DNA of 64,000 bases from Pseudonocardia sp. (GCF_025465255.1 NZ_JAODNI010000204.1:33418-97417), one strand, 5' to 3'. Positions 16,901 to 25,338 are shown, counted from the first letter of the stretch. The notes: generated from the letters alone by a model not told the origin. Made by a program: numbers and translations.

Positions 16901-18389
16901 CGTCCAGCAGGCCCTGCCCGCGGGCCGACTCCAGGGCCGCGTCGAGGTCCGCGAGGGACGCGACGACGGCGGCGAGCTCCCCGGACAGGCGGCCCTGCTC
17001 GGCCGTCGCCTCGTGGGCCCGGGCGCGGGCGGCAGCCTCGCCCCGGCGGGCCGTCGAGACCGCCTCGTCCAGGCCCGCGGCCTGCTCGTCGTGCTCGGAC
17101 AGCGCGACGTCCAGGCTGCGCGTGTAGTCCAGCGCAGCCTCGTCCCGGCGCCGGCGAAGAGGCTCGGCGTCGGCCTTGGCCGCGGCGAGCTGCTCCGTCA
17201 GCGAGGTGACGCGCGCCCGGGCGTCCCGCAGCCGTCGGACCTCGGGGACCGCCCGCCACGCCGCCTTCCGCGCCGCGGCCCGCTGCTGCGCGGCCCGGGA
17301 CAGCTCGACGTCCCGCTGAGCCGACGCGCGGCGGTGCTCGGCGGCGATCCGGCGCAGCCCGCGCACCCGGGCCCCGGCGAGGGCGGCCCGGTCCTGGTGC
17401 TCCGCGACCACCCCGCGCAGCTCGGTGACCCGGTCCTCGTGCTCGGCGGCGGCCCGCTCGGCGCGGGCCGTGGCGGCGGCGACCGCGGTGGCCAGCGCGA
17501 CCGCCGAACCCTCCAGCTCCCGCTCCGCCTCCTCCGCCTGCTCCTGCGCCGCCCGGTTCTCCGCGAGCCGGCGCAGCAGCGGCGAGGCCTCGTCCGCGAA
17601 CGTCAGGTCCGCCAGCAGCTCGGGCCGCTCGGCCAGCCCCGCCCGGACCCGCTCGAGGATGTCCGAGACCTGCCCGGGTACCTCGGGATCGACGATCAGC
17701 TCCAGCAGATAGCGGACGAACTGGTCCGCGTTGCGGAACTGGAACTGTCCCTCGATGCCGCCCTCGGTGGCGTTCATCTGCAACAGCGCGGTGAAGATCG
17801 CCGGGTCCAGGCCGTGGTCGTCGAGCATCCGGCTCCAGCGGTCCTGCCCGTCCGTGACGGCGATCCCGGCATGCGGGATCACGTCCCAGGCCCGGACGGC
17901 GGCCACGAACTCCTTCTGCGGCGTCGGCTTCCCGTCGGTCTCGAACGGCAGGCCGTCCAGGGAAGCCCGCCCGTCCGCGTCCGGCCGGAACAGGTACCAG
18001 CGCGCGGAGAGCCGGTCGTGGTCCCGGTTCGGGTCCGCGGGCTGGGCCCGGTCCGCCCACTCGTAGACGGCGCCGGTGACGAGCTTCCTGCCGTCCGGCC
18101 CGGACCACTCGACGACGACGTGGGCGGTGTCCGCCCCGAGGACATAGTCCTCGAGGTGCTTGCCGGTGGCCTGGGTGGCCAGGAAGTCCCTCCGGTGCGG
18201 GCGGATCAACGCGCAGATCAGCGACAGGACGGTGGACTTCCCGCCGCCGTTGCGCAGCCAGAGGATGGAGTCCAGCGGATGCCCGTCCGCGCCCGTGAAG
18301 TCCAGCGTGACGTTCAGGAACCGCGCGGCCGTCGGCCCGATCCGGTCCAGCCGCACCCGTCGCATCTGCCACATCAGCGGCGGACTCAT
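13989..18389 (-). CDS. jetC: Wadjet component JetC, SMC/MukB-like ATPase
   Basis: The motor of the Wadjet condensin-like complex, which extrudes DNA loops and recognises small circular DNA. The 1466-residue protein has an N-terminal ATPase half with Walker A RNGGGKST (residues 46-53). A very long Ala/Glu/Arg-rich coiled coil follows (about 290-1250) with a central non-coil hinge-like part around 600-780. The C-terminal half has the ABC signature WSGGEK (about 1340) and a Walker B-like LPLDNP (about 1374), where canonical SMCs have Asp-Glu. ATG 18389 overlaps the jetB stop by four bases, and its own stop overlaps the jetD GTG. Confidence 0.9.
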   Translation of the reverse strand: MSPPLMWQMRRVRLDRIGPTAARFLNVTLDFTGADGHPLDSILWLRNGGGKSTVLSLICALIRPHRRDFLATQATGKHLEDYVLGADTAHVVVEWSGPDGRKLVTGAVYEWADRAQPADPNRDHDRLSARWYLFRPDADGRASLDGLPFETDGKPTPQKEFVAAVRAWDVIPHAGIAVTDGQDRWSRMLDDHGLDPAIFTALLQMNATEGGIEGQFQFRNADQFVRYLLELIVDPEVPGQVSDILERVRAGLAERPELLADLTFADEASPLLRRLAENRAAQEQAEEAERELEGSAVALATAVAAATARAERAAAEHEDRVTELRGVVAEHQDRAALAGARVRGLRRIAAEHRRASAQRDVELSRAAQQRAAARKAAWRAVPEVRRLRDARARVTSLTEQLAAAKADAEPLRRRRDEAALDYTRSLDVALSEHDEQAAGLDEAVSTARRGEAAARARAHEATAEQGRLSGELAAVVASLADLDAALESARGQGLLDAEEDVATAIARHEAADREAAADLERLREERPRLRERRQETVQAADELAGERRTLTERRRTDAERAAGLRAVVDELAGDERLRTLSGGDEIDPVAEAGDLEDLLTTAISRSERQRVELAVEGAEDERSLAALTTTGLLPATLDLVRAHETVEAAGIAATTGWRYLAESVSAAAHAAVLRAAPALAAGLLLHDPADLPVAERVLTDAGLRPTSPVVMATTADLQAVADSAHREETPFPFLVPPAAALLDPAAAGTEITARESARAGRATADAQLAALRDRDDDLRRRLRGLRADCPPGTLETQRARIADADARLAAISEDLRRVEADRAAVEEQEQSLDERRATQEEVRRVAAFAGAVLTGLAARLTQSEPSRARARALPAEIEVHRAATERATTEEEGHRRTAAEAADRLAAVRRAASGHREAREALSLGGEEKPDGLFASASGVPVPLAEACRAYESAEQAYRREVSDSALAASLEEARRAVEGPSGQVAGLTAIVRESAADLADSAEAADPDSLASALARAEEAADRAGESVGAAKAELRAAEAELATFPTAEVELADEEIPADRAAALAAAEAAEEELVRLRTAVEAARTEVEAVKALGAEAHERHTGLTHQAELLGVAPGDLSDAADPGGVEDVRSAVAAIRQRIDAVATDARRARGAVEKVARDIVLWASADRFAEVNPTVRDRFRVADVAGEIGPEAASLAQELDLFAANLRGRLGELEEHKSVVVTAMTGMVRQALKSLARAQALSELPESLGAWAGHRFLDVGPRSAVETADAVVRDRCARLVDALTARGAEVPRGQELLWQATNAVVGDGNWRARVLKPSTALALERVSVERMRKWSGGEKVTISLLLFCMVAKLRATSRGRDLPGLGALPLDNPLGKANYVVFLDLQRKVAAANGVQLIFLTGVGDMKAVGRFPNIIRMRNTANRGREYVRVADRTLAGEDPSGAIDTTRIHRDDPVLTLL

Positions 18390-19123
18390 CGCGCTGCCCC
18401 GTCCTGGGCGGCCCGCAGCTCGCGGAGTGCGTCCAGCGCCGCGCCGCCCGCCGAGTCCCCGACGAGCAACCGGAACCGGTCCGTGAGGTGGTGGACGTCC
18501 GGTCCGAGCGTCGGCGCCTCCTTGGCCGCGCCCTGGTCCGAGAGCCAGCCCAGCGCGTCCTCGATCGCCCGGAGCGTGCAGCCGCGGGCGCGGCGCCCGG
18601 TCTGGGTGGTGATCAGCTGCGGCAGGTCCGCGTAGGCCTCGGCGGCGGCGCGGGCGCGCTCGCCGTCGTGCCCGCCCGCCGGGCCCTCGCCCTCCTGGAC
18701 GCGCAGGGTGTCGATCGCCGAGCGGAGGAACTCGTCGATCTTGACGACGTCCACGAGCTTGGTCTCGGGATCGTCGAAGTCCACGTCCTGCGGGTACGCA
18801 TACGCCGCGATGCCGAGCAGGATCAGGCCGAACACCAGCTTCTCCTCGGCGTCCATGGTCCGCAGGTCCCCGAGCCGGGTCGCGAACGGGCCGCTCGGCT
18901 CCGGCGCCAGGACGATCCCGGAGCGCGGCGTCCCGAGGACCTCCAGCCCGAGCCCCTCGGCCATCGTGTCCACGACGTCCCGGAAGCGCAGCTCGCTGCG
19001 GTAGCGGTCCAGCAGGGCCCGGTACTCGCTGCCCTCCACCGGGCGGGAACGGCGCCGCAGGCCGAACGCCACGAGCTCCGCCGCCGCCCGCACCTCGGTC
19101 AGGTCCGCCGCCACGGCCGTCAT
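18386..19123 (-). CDS. jetB: Wadjet component JetB, MukE-like (DUF4194-type)
   Basis: A 245-residue KITE/MukE-like subunit that would bind the kleisin JetA and the JetC heads. It has no catalytic motif. It shows the DUF4194-like order: an N-terminal helical region (LVAFGLRRRSRPVEGSEY), a winged-helix part with YRSELRFRDVVDTMAEGLGL, the LRTMDAEEKLVFGLILLGIAAYA-type helix, and a second winged-helix region (CTLRAIEDALGWLSDQ). Assignment rests on size, position between the kleisin and SMC genes, and overlapping ATGA junctions on both sides. The subunit family should be confirmed by a profile search. Confidence 0.8.
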   Translation of the reverse strand: MTAVAADLTEVRAAAELVAFGLRRRSRPVEGSEYRALLDRYRSELRFRDVVDTMAEGLGLEVLGTPRSGIVLAPEPSGPFATRLGDLRTMDAEEKLVFGLILLGIAAYAYPQDVDFDDPETKLVDVVKIDEFLRSAIDTLRVQEGEGPAGGHDGERARAAAEAYADLPQLITTQTGRRARGCTLRAIEDALGWLSDQGAAKEAPTLGPDVHHLTDRFRLLVGDSAGGAALDALRELRAAQDGAAR

Positions 19124-20664
19124 GCCGTCAACTCCTCCGCGTCCATGTCCTCCGCCTCGTCCTCCGCCGCGGTGCGCACCGACGCCCGCAGCACGAGGTC
19201 CCGGCCGCGGGCGAGCCTGTGGTCCAGCACGCGCCCGTCGTCCTCCGCGACCAGGCCGGACGCCAGCGCGCCGGCGTCCGTGCGCTCGTCCGTCGACTCC
19301 CCGTCCGCGGCGTCCGGGGCGAACGCCCACAACGCCGTGAGCAGCACCAGCTCGGCCACCTGGTCCGCCTCGTCCGAGCCCTCGCACGCGTCCAGCAGGG
19401 CCGAGACGCGTGCGGGCTCGTCGCGGGCGGTGTCCAGCACCTCGCGTGCGGCCGCGACGACCGGGGCGGGGTAGCGCTGCACGTCCTCCTCTGCGTCCGG
19501 GTCCGCAGCGCCGACGTCCTCGACCTCCGGTTCGGCCGCCTCGCGCTGCCGCGGGGGCGCCCAGAGCTGGTCCACCAGGTCGTCGAAGTGGACGAGGCGG
19601 GGCACGCTCACCCCGAGCGCCCGGTCCGCGAAGGCGCTCGTCACCACCGTCGCGTCCGCCCGGGGAGCCGCGAGGACGGGGAGCAGCAGGTCGTCCCCGA
19701 GCGCCAGCATGCGAAGCCGGCGGCGACGGGCGAGGCGCTGCCGGACCTGGGCGGACAGGAACACCTCCCGGGCCCCGACGAGCCGGCGTTCCAGGTCCAG
19801 GTGCACGCTCCGGACCCGGGCGAGCAGGTCCACGATCCGGCCGGACGCGGCCCGCACGTCCGGCGACGTCTCGGCGTCCAGACCGCTCTGCACGTGCTCG
19901 AGGAACCGGTCGTCCTCGCCGATCCGCTCCTCCACGTGCCGGCGCGCCGCGGCGAGCCGGTCCGGCACGTCGACCAGCCAGTCGTGCGTGCCGACGTCCC
20001 GGCGGGTGGCGTCGAGCAGCTCGGCCAGGGTCGCGGAGATGCCGACGCTGCTGCGCTCGGCCTGGGCGGCGGTGCGGACGGCGGCGTCGAACCGGCGGTC
20101 GTCCAGCTGCCGCTGCAGGACGTGCGCGAGTGCGCGGTCCGCGTCCTCCAGATCGACGTCCAGGCCGTGCAGGAAGAGCGTGATCGCCTGGTCACTTGCC
20201 ACGAGGACCGGGCCGTACTCGGCATCCCGCAGCGCGAGCAGCCGGAAGCTGTAGGGCTCGGACCGCGCGCGTTCGCCGGAGAGGTCGGCGAACCAGTAGG
20301 TGAAGCGGCGGTGCTCGTGCGTCTCGTTGAGCAGGCCCTTCAACACCACGGCGGCGACGTCCCGGGCCTGGCCGGCGTGCTCGGGCGCCATCCGGGCGGC
20401 GAGACCGGTCAGCGTGTCCGAGACCTCCTCGAGCGTGGCCTCGCGGGCGAACCCCATCGACCCGACCACCAGGTCCACCGCGGCGAGGGCGAGCTGGCGG
20501 AGGTCGAAGAGTTCGTCGTCGATCCCGGCGTGCGCGGCGTTACGGACGAGCCGGGCGATCGGGTCCGTGAGGGCGAGCGCACGCCAGCGGGCCCGCGCGG
20601 TCGCGTCCGCCGCGGGCGAGACGACTGCTGGTCCGGTCAGTGGCGGTCCGGCCGATGGCGTCAC
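19120..20664 (-). CDS. jetA: Wadjet component JetA, MukF-like kleisin (DUF3375-type)
   Basis: The first gene of the operon, 514 residues. It has an N-terminal winged-helix-like dimerisation region (DPIARLVRNAAHAGIDDELFD), a long helical middle part with LHGLDVDLEDADRALAHVLQ, and an acidic C-terminus (EAEDMDAEELTA). This is the layout expected for the kleisin that bridges JetC heads. GTG 20664 was chosen because AAAGGGGG precedes it and a TAGGCT -10 box lies at 20687-20692 (minus strand). Longer upstream open frame lies in the promoter region. The stop and the jetB start overlap as ATGA, so all four jet genes are one transcription unit. Confidence 0.82.
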   Translation of the reverse strand: MTPSAGPPLTGPAVVSPAADATARARWRALALTDPIARLVRNAAHAGIDDELFDLRQLALAAVDLVVGSMGFAREATLEEVSDTLTGLAARMAPEHAGQARDVAAVVLKGLLNETHEHRRFTYWFADLSGERARSEPYSFRLLALRDAEYGPVLVASDQAITLFLHGLDVDLEDADRALAHVLQRQLDDRRFDAAVRTAAQAERSSVGISATLAELLDATRRDVGTHDWLVDVPDRLAAARRHVEERIGEDDRFLEHVQSGLDAETSPDVRAASGRIVDLLARVRSVHLDLERRLVGAREVFLSAQVRQRLARRRRLRMLALGDDLLLPVLAAPRADATVVTSAFADRALGVSVPRLVHFDDLVDQLWAPPRQREAAEPEVEDVGAADPDAEEDVQRYPAPVVAAAREVLDTARDEPARVSALLDACEGSDEADQVAELVLLTALWAFAPDAADGESTDERTDAGALASGLVAEDDGRVLDHRLARGRDLVLRASVRTAAEDEAEDMDAEELTA

Positions 20665-20803
20665 GCGTTCCCCCTTTCGCCGCAGCAGCCTAGGGAGGGG
20701 GTCCGACACTTCCGGCTCCGGGGGAACTCTCAGGCCACTCTCACCTGGGACGGGGACACTCGGGTGCGAGGGACGATCGGGATCGAGTGCGAAGGAGTGT
20801 CCC

Positions 20804-21091
20804 GTGATCGTGGCAAGTCTGGTGGGGCTGGTCCTGGTCCTGTTCCAACTCGTGCTCGTGGCCCGGGTGGTCGTCGACTGGATCGGGGTGCTGTCCACCG
20901 GCGGTGGCGGCAGCGGCCTCTACCAGGCGCGGCGGATCACCCACGGCATCACCGAACCGGTGATCGAGCCGGTCCGGCGGGTGCTCAAGCCGGTGCGGTT
21001 CGGGTCGGTCGCGATCGACCTGGCGTTCGTGGCCGTGTTCGTCGCGGTGATCCTGCTCCGCACGGTCGTGGTGCCGCTGATCCCGTTCTGA
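20804..21091 (+). CDS. YggT family membrane protein
   Basis: A 95-residue protein with two transmembrane segments (LVGLVLVLFQLVLVARVVVDWI and DLAFVAVFVAVILL region), the second followed by the short tail VVVPLIPF. Between them is the YggT signature region RITHGITEPVIEPVRRVLKP. YggT proteins usually sit next to the sepF/divIVA cell-division genes in actinobacteria, but no such genes are present here. GTG 20804 has GAAGGAG at ideal spacing; the upstream open frame is antisense to jetA. Function is unproven, perhaps in cell envelope or osmotic homeostasis. Confidence 0.88.
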   Translation: MIVASLVGLVLVLFQLVLVARVVVDWIGVLSTGGGGSGLYQARRITHGITEPVIEPVRRVLKPVRFGSVAIDLAFVAVFVAVILLRTVVVPLIPF

Positions 21092-21101
21092 GGGCCGGAA
21101 A

Positions 21102-21167
21102 AGCGCGTTGTGGCTCCACAACGCGCTTACGAAGCCCCAGGAACCGCGTTGTGGCTCCATGACGCGG
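21102..21167 (+). repeat. Family II paired palindromes, intergenic copy
   Basis: Two palindromes lie between yggT and the pseudouridine synthase gene. The first is a 26-bp perfect hairpin at 21102-21127 (arms AGCGCGTTGTGG and CCACAACGCGCT). The second is 24 bp at 21144-21167 (CCGCGTTGTGG, CT, CCATGACGCGG). Counting the common 24-bp units, their starts are 41 bp apart. The same pair with the same 41-bp offset occurs at 54079-54143 and 55326-55390. Confidence 0.8.
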
Positions 21168-21249
21168 ATTTCCGGGCCTGAGAACGAGCGGGAACACCGC
21201 TCGGAGCAGCGAGCCGGCCGTTCGTCGGGAGCCCGTAGGCTGGACCCCG

Positions 21250-22203
21250 ATGAGGCGCAAGCTCCGCTCTCCCCTGCCGCAGCGGCACGGGCTGGACCCG
21301 GCCCGGCTGCGGACCCCCGACGACGGTCCGTGGCGCACCATGCGTGAGCACCTCGTCGAGCGGCTGCCCCGGGTGGACCCCGCCCGGATCGACGAGATGC
21401 TGCGCGAGGAGCGCATCGTCGACCTCACGGGGCCACTGGCCGTCGACGCGCCGTTCGTCCCGCGGTCCTTCGTCTGGTTCCACCGGGACCTGCCCGTCGA
21501 GGCGCCGGTGCCGTTCGAGATCGGGATCGTGCACCGCGACGAGCACCTGCTCGTCGTGGACAAGCCGCACTTCCTCGCCACGATCCCCCGCGGGAAGCAC
21601 GTCGTGGAGACCGCGCTGGTGCGGCTGCGGCGCGACCTCGCGCTGCCCACGCTGAGCCCCGCGCACCGGCTGGACCGCGTGACGGCCGGGCTGGTGCTGT
21701 TCGTGATCACCCCGGAGCTGCGCGGCCGCTACCAGACGCTCTTCCGGGACCGGCTCGTGCGGAAGACCTACGAGGCCGTCGCGCCGTACCGGCCGGAGCT
21801 CACGCTGCCCCGCACCGTGCGCAGCCGGATCGTCAAGGAACGCGGCGTCATCCGGGCGCAGGAGGTGCCGGGCGAGGTCAACGCGGAGACCCACGTCGAG
21901 CTCGTCGACCACGCCCGTGGCCTGGGCCGCTACCGGCTGCGGCCGCTCACCGGGCGCACCCACCAGCTGCGGCTGCACCTGTGCTCGCTGGGCATCCCGA
22001 TCGTCGGCGACGACCTCTACCCGGAGCTGCTGGACACTCCGCTCGACGACTATTCCGGCCCGCTGCAGCTGCTCGCGCGCACGCTGGAGTTCACGGACCC
22101 GGTGAGCGGCGAGCCCCGGCGGTTCGAGAGCGGGTTACGGCTGCGGGCGTGGGAGCCGGACGGTCGAACGGACGGCCTGCAGGGCATCTCCGCGCGTTCC
22201 TGA
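21250..22203 (+). CDS. RluA-type pseudouridine synthase
   Basis: A 317-residue RNA pseudouridine synthase, probably acting on rRNA or tRNA. The RluA core is present: IGIVHRDEHLLVVDKP, the catalytic Asp in SPAHRLDRVTAGLV, RKTYEAV and GRTHQLRLHL with the C-terminal LGIPIVGDDLY. There is no S4 domain; the N-terminal ~85 residues (basic, PLPQRHGLDPARL) match the tRNA/rRNA synthase-like proteins of actinobacteria. TAGGCT at 21236-21241 lies eight bases before the ATG, so translation is probably leaderless. The RNA target cannot be told from sequence. Confidence 0.92.
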   Translation: MRRKLRSPLPQRHGLDPARLRTPDDGPWRTMREHLVERLPRVDPARIDEMLREERIVDLTGPLAVDAPFVPRSFVWFHRDLPVEAPVPFEIGIVHRDEHLLVVDKPHFLATIPRGKHVVETALVRLRRDLALPTLSPAHRLDRVTAGLVLFVITPELRGRYQTLFRDRLVRKTYEAVAPYRPELTLPRTVRSRIVKERGVIRAQEVPGEVNAETHVELVDHARGLGRYRLRPLTGRTHQLRLHLCSLGIPIVGDDLYPELLDTPLDDYSGPLQLLARTLEFTDPVSGEPRRFESGLRLRAWEPDGRTDGLQGISARS

Positions 22204-22460
22204 AAGAGCCCGCGGCATTCGGAGCAGGACCTGCGGCATCAGGACGCAGGGGCCGCCGCTCGTCGCGTCCAGACGGTCACGCACCGTGCAGGCCCCTCAG
22301 CTTCGCAACGCCCGGGACCCAGCCTTCCTACGGTTCTGCGGTGCGGGGCCCGCGGCGAGCGCAACGCCCCCCGCCGCACGTCGCGGGCCCCGATTTCCAC
22401 CCCTCTCACCGTGTTCCCCAGCGCGGTCGAGGATCGCTCCCCCGCGAGAAGGACAATTCG

Positions 22461-23060
22461 ATGACCAGCACGAACGACCGTCCGGACGATCATTCGGACC
22501 GGGCCCGGGCGCTCCGTCCCGCCCCCGGCGACAAGCGTCCGAGCACCCGTCGCGGCCCCCGTTCCGCGCGGTTGCTCTGCACCGGCTTCGCGGCCGGCGC
22601 GCTGTTCCTGGCGAGTGCCTGCGGCACCAGCGACTACGTCGACGCGAAGGACGCGCTCCCGGCGGGCGGCAGCGCCGCGACGGGCACCGGCGGCACCACC
22701 GTCGTCCCCACGGGCGGGCTCGGCACCGCGATCACGTCCGTCGGCACGGTCGCGACCAGCGACGGCTTCACCCTCTACCGCTTCGCGAAGGACACCACGA
22801 ACCCGTCGGCGTCGACGTGCACCGGCGTCTGCGCGACGAACTGGCCACCCGTCCTCGGCGACGGGCTCCCGGCGGTGCAGGGCATCCCGTCGAACCTGGT
22901 CGGCACCATCGGGCGGCCGGACGGAAGCCAGCAGCTCACCCTGAACGGGTGGCCGCTCTACCGGTTCGCGAAGGACGCGGCACCGGGCGAGGTCAAGGGC
23001 GAGGGCGTCGGCGGTACCTGGCAGGCGATCGGCGTGAACGGCAAGCCCGCCGCCGGCTGA
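22461..23060 (+). CDS. Secreted-repeat lipoprotein (PF03640-type)
   Basis: A 199-residue predicted lipoprotein. A charged N-terminal stretch of about 38 residues precedes a hydrophobic signal and a lipobox LASACG near residue 54, so the mature protein would be lipid-anchored outside the membrane. Two repeats of the secreted-repeat family follow: FTLYRFAKDT with CTGVCATNWPPVL, and WPLYRFAKDA ending in GGTWQAIGVNG. The paired cysteines of CTGVC are conserved in the family. Function is unknown. AGAAGGA lies before the ATG at 22461. The 257-base gap upstream shows no recognisable gene. Confidence 0.88.
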   Translation: MTSTNDRPDDHSDRARALRPAPGDKRPSTRRGPRSARLLCTGFAAGALFLASACGTSDYVDAKDALPAGGSAATGTGGTTVVPTGGLGTAITSVGTVATSDGFTLYRFAKDTTNPSASTCTGVCATNWPPVLGDGLPAVQGIPSNLVGTIGRPDGSQQLTLNGWPLYRFAKDAAPGEVKGEGVGGTWQAIGVNGKPAAG

Positions 23061-23063
23061 CCC

Positions 23064-23109
23064 CTGTGTGCGTTTCTCGTTGCCCGGGCGGCGACAACCG
23101 CGCACGAGC
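23064..23109 (+). repeat. Family I dispersed palindromic repeat, copy 5
   Basis: A 46-bp imperfect palindrome directly after the lipoprotein stop codon. It has outer arms GTGTGCG and CGCGCAC and core CTCGTTGCCCGGGCGGCGAC. It is tandem with, and upstream of, the AtuA-like gene's promoter. Confidence 0.75.
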
Positions 23110-23157
23110 GCCGGAGGCGCCCTTTTCGATCGTCCGTTAAGGGCTTACGGTCGAGGC

Positions 23158-24909
23158 ATGCGTGCGGTGCGGATCGGCAACTTCTCCGGGTACCTCGGCG
23201 ACAGGTACACCGCCATCGACGAGGCACTGGCCGGCGACCCGGTCGACGTCCTGATGGGCGACTACCTGGCCGAGGTCACCCTCGCCGCCCTCGCCTCGGG
23301 CTACCGGCGGAACTCCGGCGGCGGGTACGTCGCGTACTTCCTCGATCAGCTGCGGCCGCACCTCGCGACCCTCGCGGAGCGCGGGATCAAGGTCGTCAGC
23401 AACGCCGGCGGGTTCAACCCCGCCGGGCTCGCCGAGGCGCTGCGCACGCTGGTCACCGAGGCCGGGGTGCCGCTGAAGGTCGCGCACGTCGAGGGCGACA
23501 ACGTCCTCGACGAGCTCGCGGCCTTCCACGCCGAGGGCCACGGCATGGAGCACCTCGACACCGGTGCCCCGCTCAAGGACTGGGGCGTCGACCCGATCGC
23601 CGCCAACGCCTACCTCGGCGGGTTCGGGATCGCCGAGGCCCTCGAGGCCGGTGCGGACATCGTCGTCACGGGCCGGGTCACGGACGCCTCGCTCACCGCC
23701 GGTCCCGCCGCGTGGTGGCACGGCTGGACCCCCGACGACTTCGATGCGCTCGCCGGCGCCGTCACCGCGGGCCACATCATCGAGTGCGGCGCCCACGCCA
23801 CCGGCGGCAACTTCTCCGGCTTCCTCACCGTCCCGGGCATGCTGAGGTGCGGTTTCCCGATCGCGGAGGTCGCCGCGGACGGCAGCAGCGTGATCACCAA
23901 GCACGCCCGCGACGGCGGCATGGTCACCGTCGACACCGTGACCGCCCAGCTCGTCTACGAGATCCAGGGCCCGCGCTACCTGAACCCCGACGCGACGGTG
24001 CACCTGGACACGGTGCAGCTCAGCCAGGTCGGGAAGGACCGGGTCGCGATCGCTCCGGTGAGGGGCTCCGCTCCCCCGCCGACGGCCAAGGTCGCGGTGT
24101 TCGCGCCCATCGGCTACGAGATCTCGCAGATGCTGTTCTGCACCGCACCGAACGTCGTCGAGAAGGTGGCGCTGCTGCGGGACCAGCTCCGGGCGCAGCT
24201 CGAGGGCCACGTCGACGAGCTGGACGTGACGGCGCTCGGCGTCGCGGCGGAGGACCCCGCGTCGCAGGCGGAGGCGACCGTCCCGATCCGGGTCATGGCC
24301 ACCGCCCGCGACCCCGAGCCGCTGCGCCGCTTCCCCGCCGCGGTCGGCAGCCTCTACCTGCAGGGCTTCCCCGGCTTCTTCCACGACGGCCACGCGCAGC
24401 GCGTGAGCGAGCCCTGGCCGCGGATCGACTACTGGCCGGCGCTGCTGCCGGCCGAGCTCGTGCCGCATCGGGCCGTGCTCGACGACGGGACCGTCCTCCA
24501 GGCGCCCGTGCCCTCGTCGTCCTCCGTCGAGCCGCAGCCCGTGCAGCCCGAGCCGTCCGCCCCCGCGTCGAGCACGGGGAAGCGGGTCCCGCTGGGCACA
24601 CTCGCCTACGCCCGCAGCGGGGACAAGGGCGGGAACTCGAACGTCGGGATCTGGGTGCCGGACCCGGCGGCCTGGGAGTGGCTGCGCACGACGCTGTCCA
24701 CCGAGGGGATCCGCGCGCTGATCCCGGAGGCGAAGGGCTGCGAGATCGTCCGGCACGAGTTCCCGCACCTACGGGCCGTCCACGTCGTGTTGAAGGGCCT
24801 GCTCGGGACGGGCGGCTCGTCGAACCTGCGGGTGGACCAGATCGGCAAGTCCGTGTGCGAGTACGTGCGGGCGAAGCACGTGACCGTGCCGGAGGAGCTG
24901 CTCGCATGA
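23158..24909 (+). CDS. Acyclic terpene utilization AtuA-like protein (DUF1446)
   Basis: A 583-residue protein. The N-terminal ~450 residues are the DUF1446/AtuA domain (RIGNFSGYLGDRYTA, DYLAEVTLAAL, KVVSNAGGFNP, IVVTGRVTDASL, ECGAHATGGNFSGF). A C-terminal AtuA-like ferredoxin-fold domain follows (TLAYARSGDKGGNSNVG), so it is the two-domain fused form. AtuA is linked to citronellol/geraniol catabolism in Pseudomonas, but the biochemical role is undefined and actinobacterial relatives occur in other acyl-CoA pathways. TACGGT lies about seven bases before the ATG, which suggests a leaderless start. The stop overlaps the start of a CoA-transferase remnant (ATGA). Confidence 0.85.
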   Translation: MRAVRIGNFSGYLGDRYTAIDEALAGDPVDVLMGDYLAEVTLAALASGYRRNSGGGYVAYFLDQLRPHLATLAERGIKVVSNAGGFNPAGLAEALRTLVTEAGVPLKVAHVEGDNVLDELAAFHAEGHGMEHLDTGAPLKDWGVDPIAANAYLGGFGIAEALEAGADIVVTGRVTDASLTAGPAAWWHGWTPDDFDALAGAVTAGHIIECGAHATGGNFSGFLTVPGMLRCGFPIAEVAADGSSVITKHARDGGMVTVDTVTAQLVYEIQGPRYLNPDATVHLDTVQLSQVGKDRVAIAPVRGSAPPPTAKVAVFAPIGYEISQMLFCTAPNVVEKVALLRDQLRAQLEGHVDELDVTALGVAAEDPASQAEATVPIRVMATARDPEPLRRFPAAVGSLYLQGFPGFFHDGHAQRVSEPWPRIDYWPALLPAELVPHRAVLDDGTVLQAPVPSSSSVEPQPVQPEPSAPASSTGKRVPLGTLAYARSGDKGGNSNVGIWVPDPAAWEWLRTTLSTEGIRALIPEAKGCEIVRHEFPHLRAVHVVLKGLLGTGGSSNLRVDQIGKSVCEYVRAKHVTVPEELLA

Positions 24910-25332
24910 CTCTCACGGAGCGGATCGTGGCCACCGTCGAGAAGCCCGCTGAGGCTGGGCGGCGCGGCGGCGCTGGCGACTACATCACCGCGAACGTCGG
25001 CGTCCGATCGTCCACGGTGCACCCGCGCAGGCCCGAGGGCGCGCGGCTACTGCGCGAGCTGCTGACCGGGGCGGACGTCTTCTACGCCAACCGCCGGCCC
25101 GGGTACCTGTCGTCGATCGGGTTCTCCGCGGAGGAGGCGGCCGCCGTCTCCGACCTGGACTACGCGAGGTCGGTCGCCGGGACGGGCGAGGAGCACCCCT
25201 ACCCGGACCCGGAGACCTTCACCGCGGACACCCCACCAGGGCGTGACGGACCAGGTCCGGATGTCCGAGACGCCGGGCCCGTACCGGCACATCCTGGTCC
25301 CGCGGGGCGCGAGCCGCCCCGCCTGGCTGTAG
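24906..25332 (+). pseudogene. CaiB/BaiF-type CoA-transferase remnant with internal deletion
   Basis: Starting at an ATG that overlaps the AtuA-like stop, the frame encodes a foreign-looking start (MTLTERIVATVEKPA). It then has a CoA-transferase III stretch (LLRELLTGADVFYANRRPG, then YLSSIGFSAEE). It jumps to a C-terminal-like segment (EEHPYPDPETFTAD). A +1 change near 25240 is needed to continue with the family-like tail GVTDQVRMSETPGPYRHILV and the stop at 25330-25332. Intact CaiB-type enzymes are about 380-450 residues; here only about 140 codons remain, so most of the protein, including the catalytic region, is lost. It is convergent with the P450 gene, seven bases away. Confidence 0.7.
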
Positions 25333-25338
25333 CGCCGT

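Noticed and set aside
13941..18635. 1564-codon open frame on the plus strand
   Set aside because: It is antisense to the whole of jetC, is Arg/Gly/Pro-rich and low in complexity, and arises from high GC with few stops. It has no domain character.
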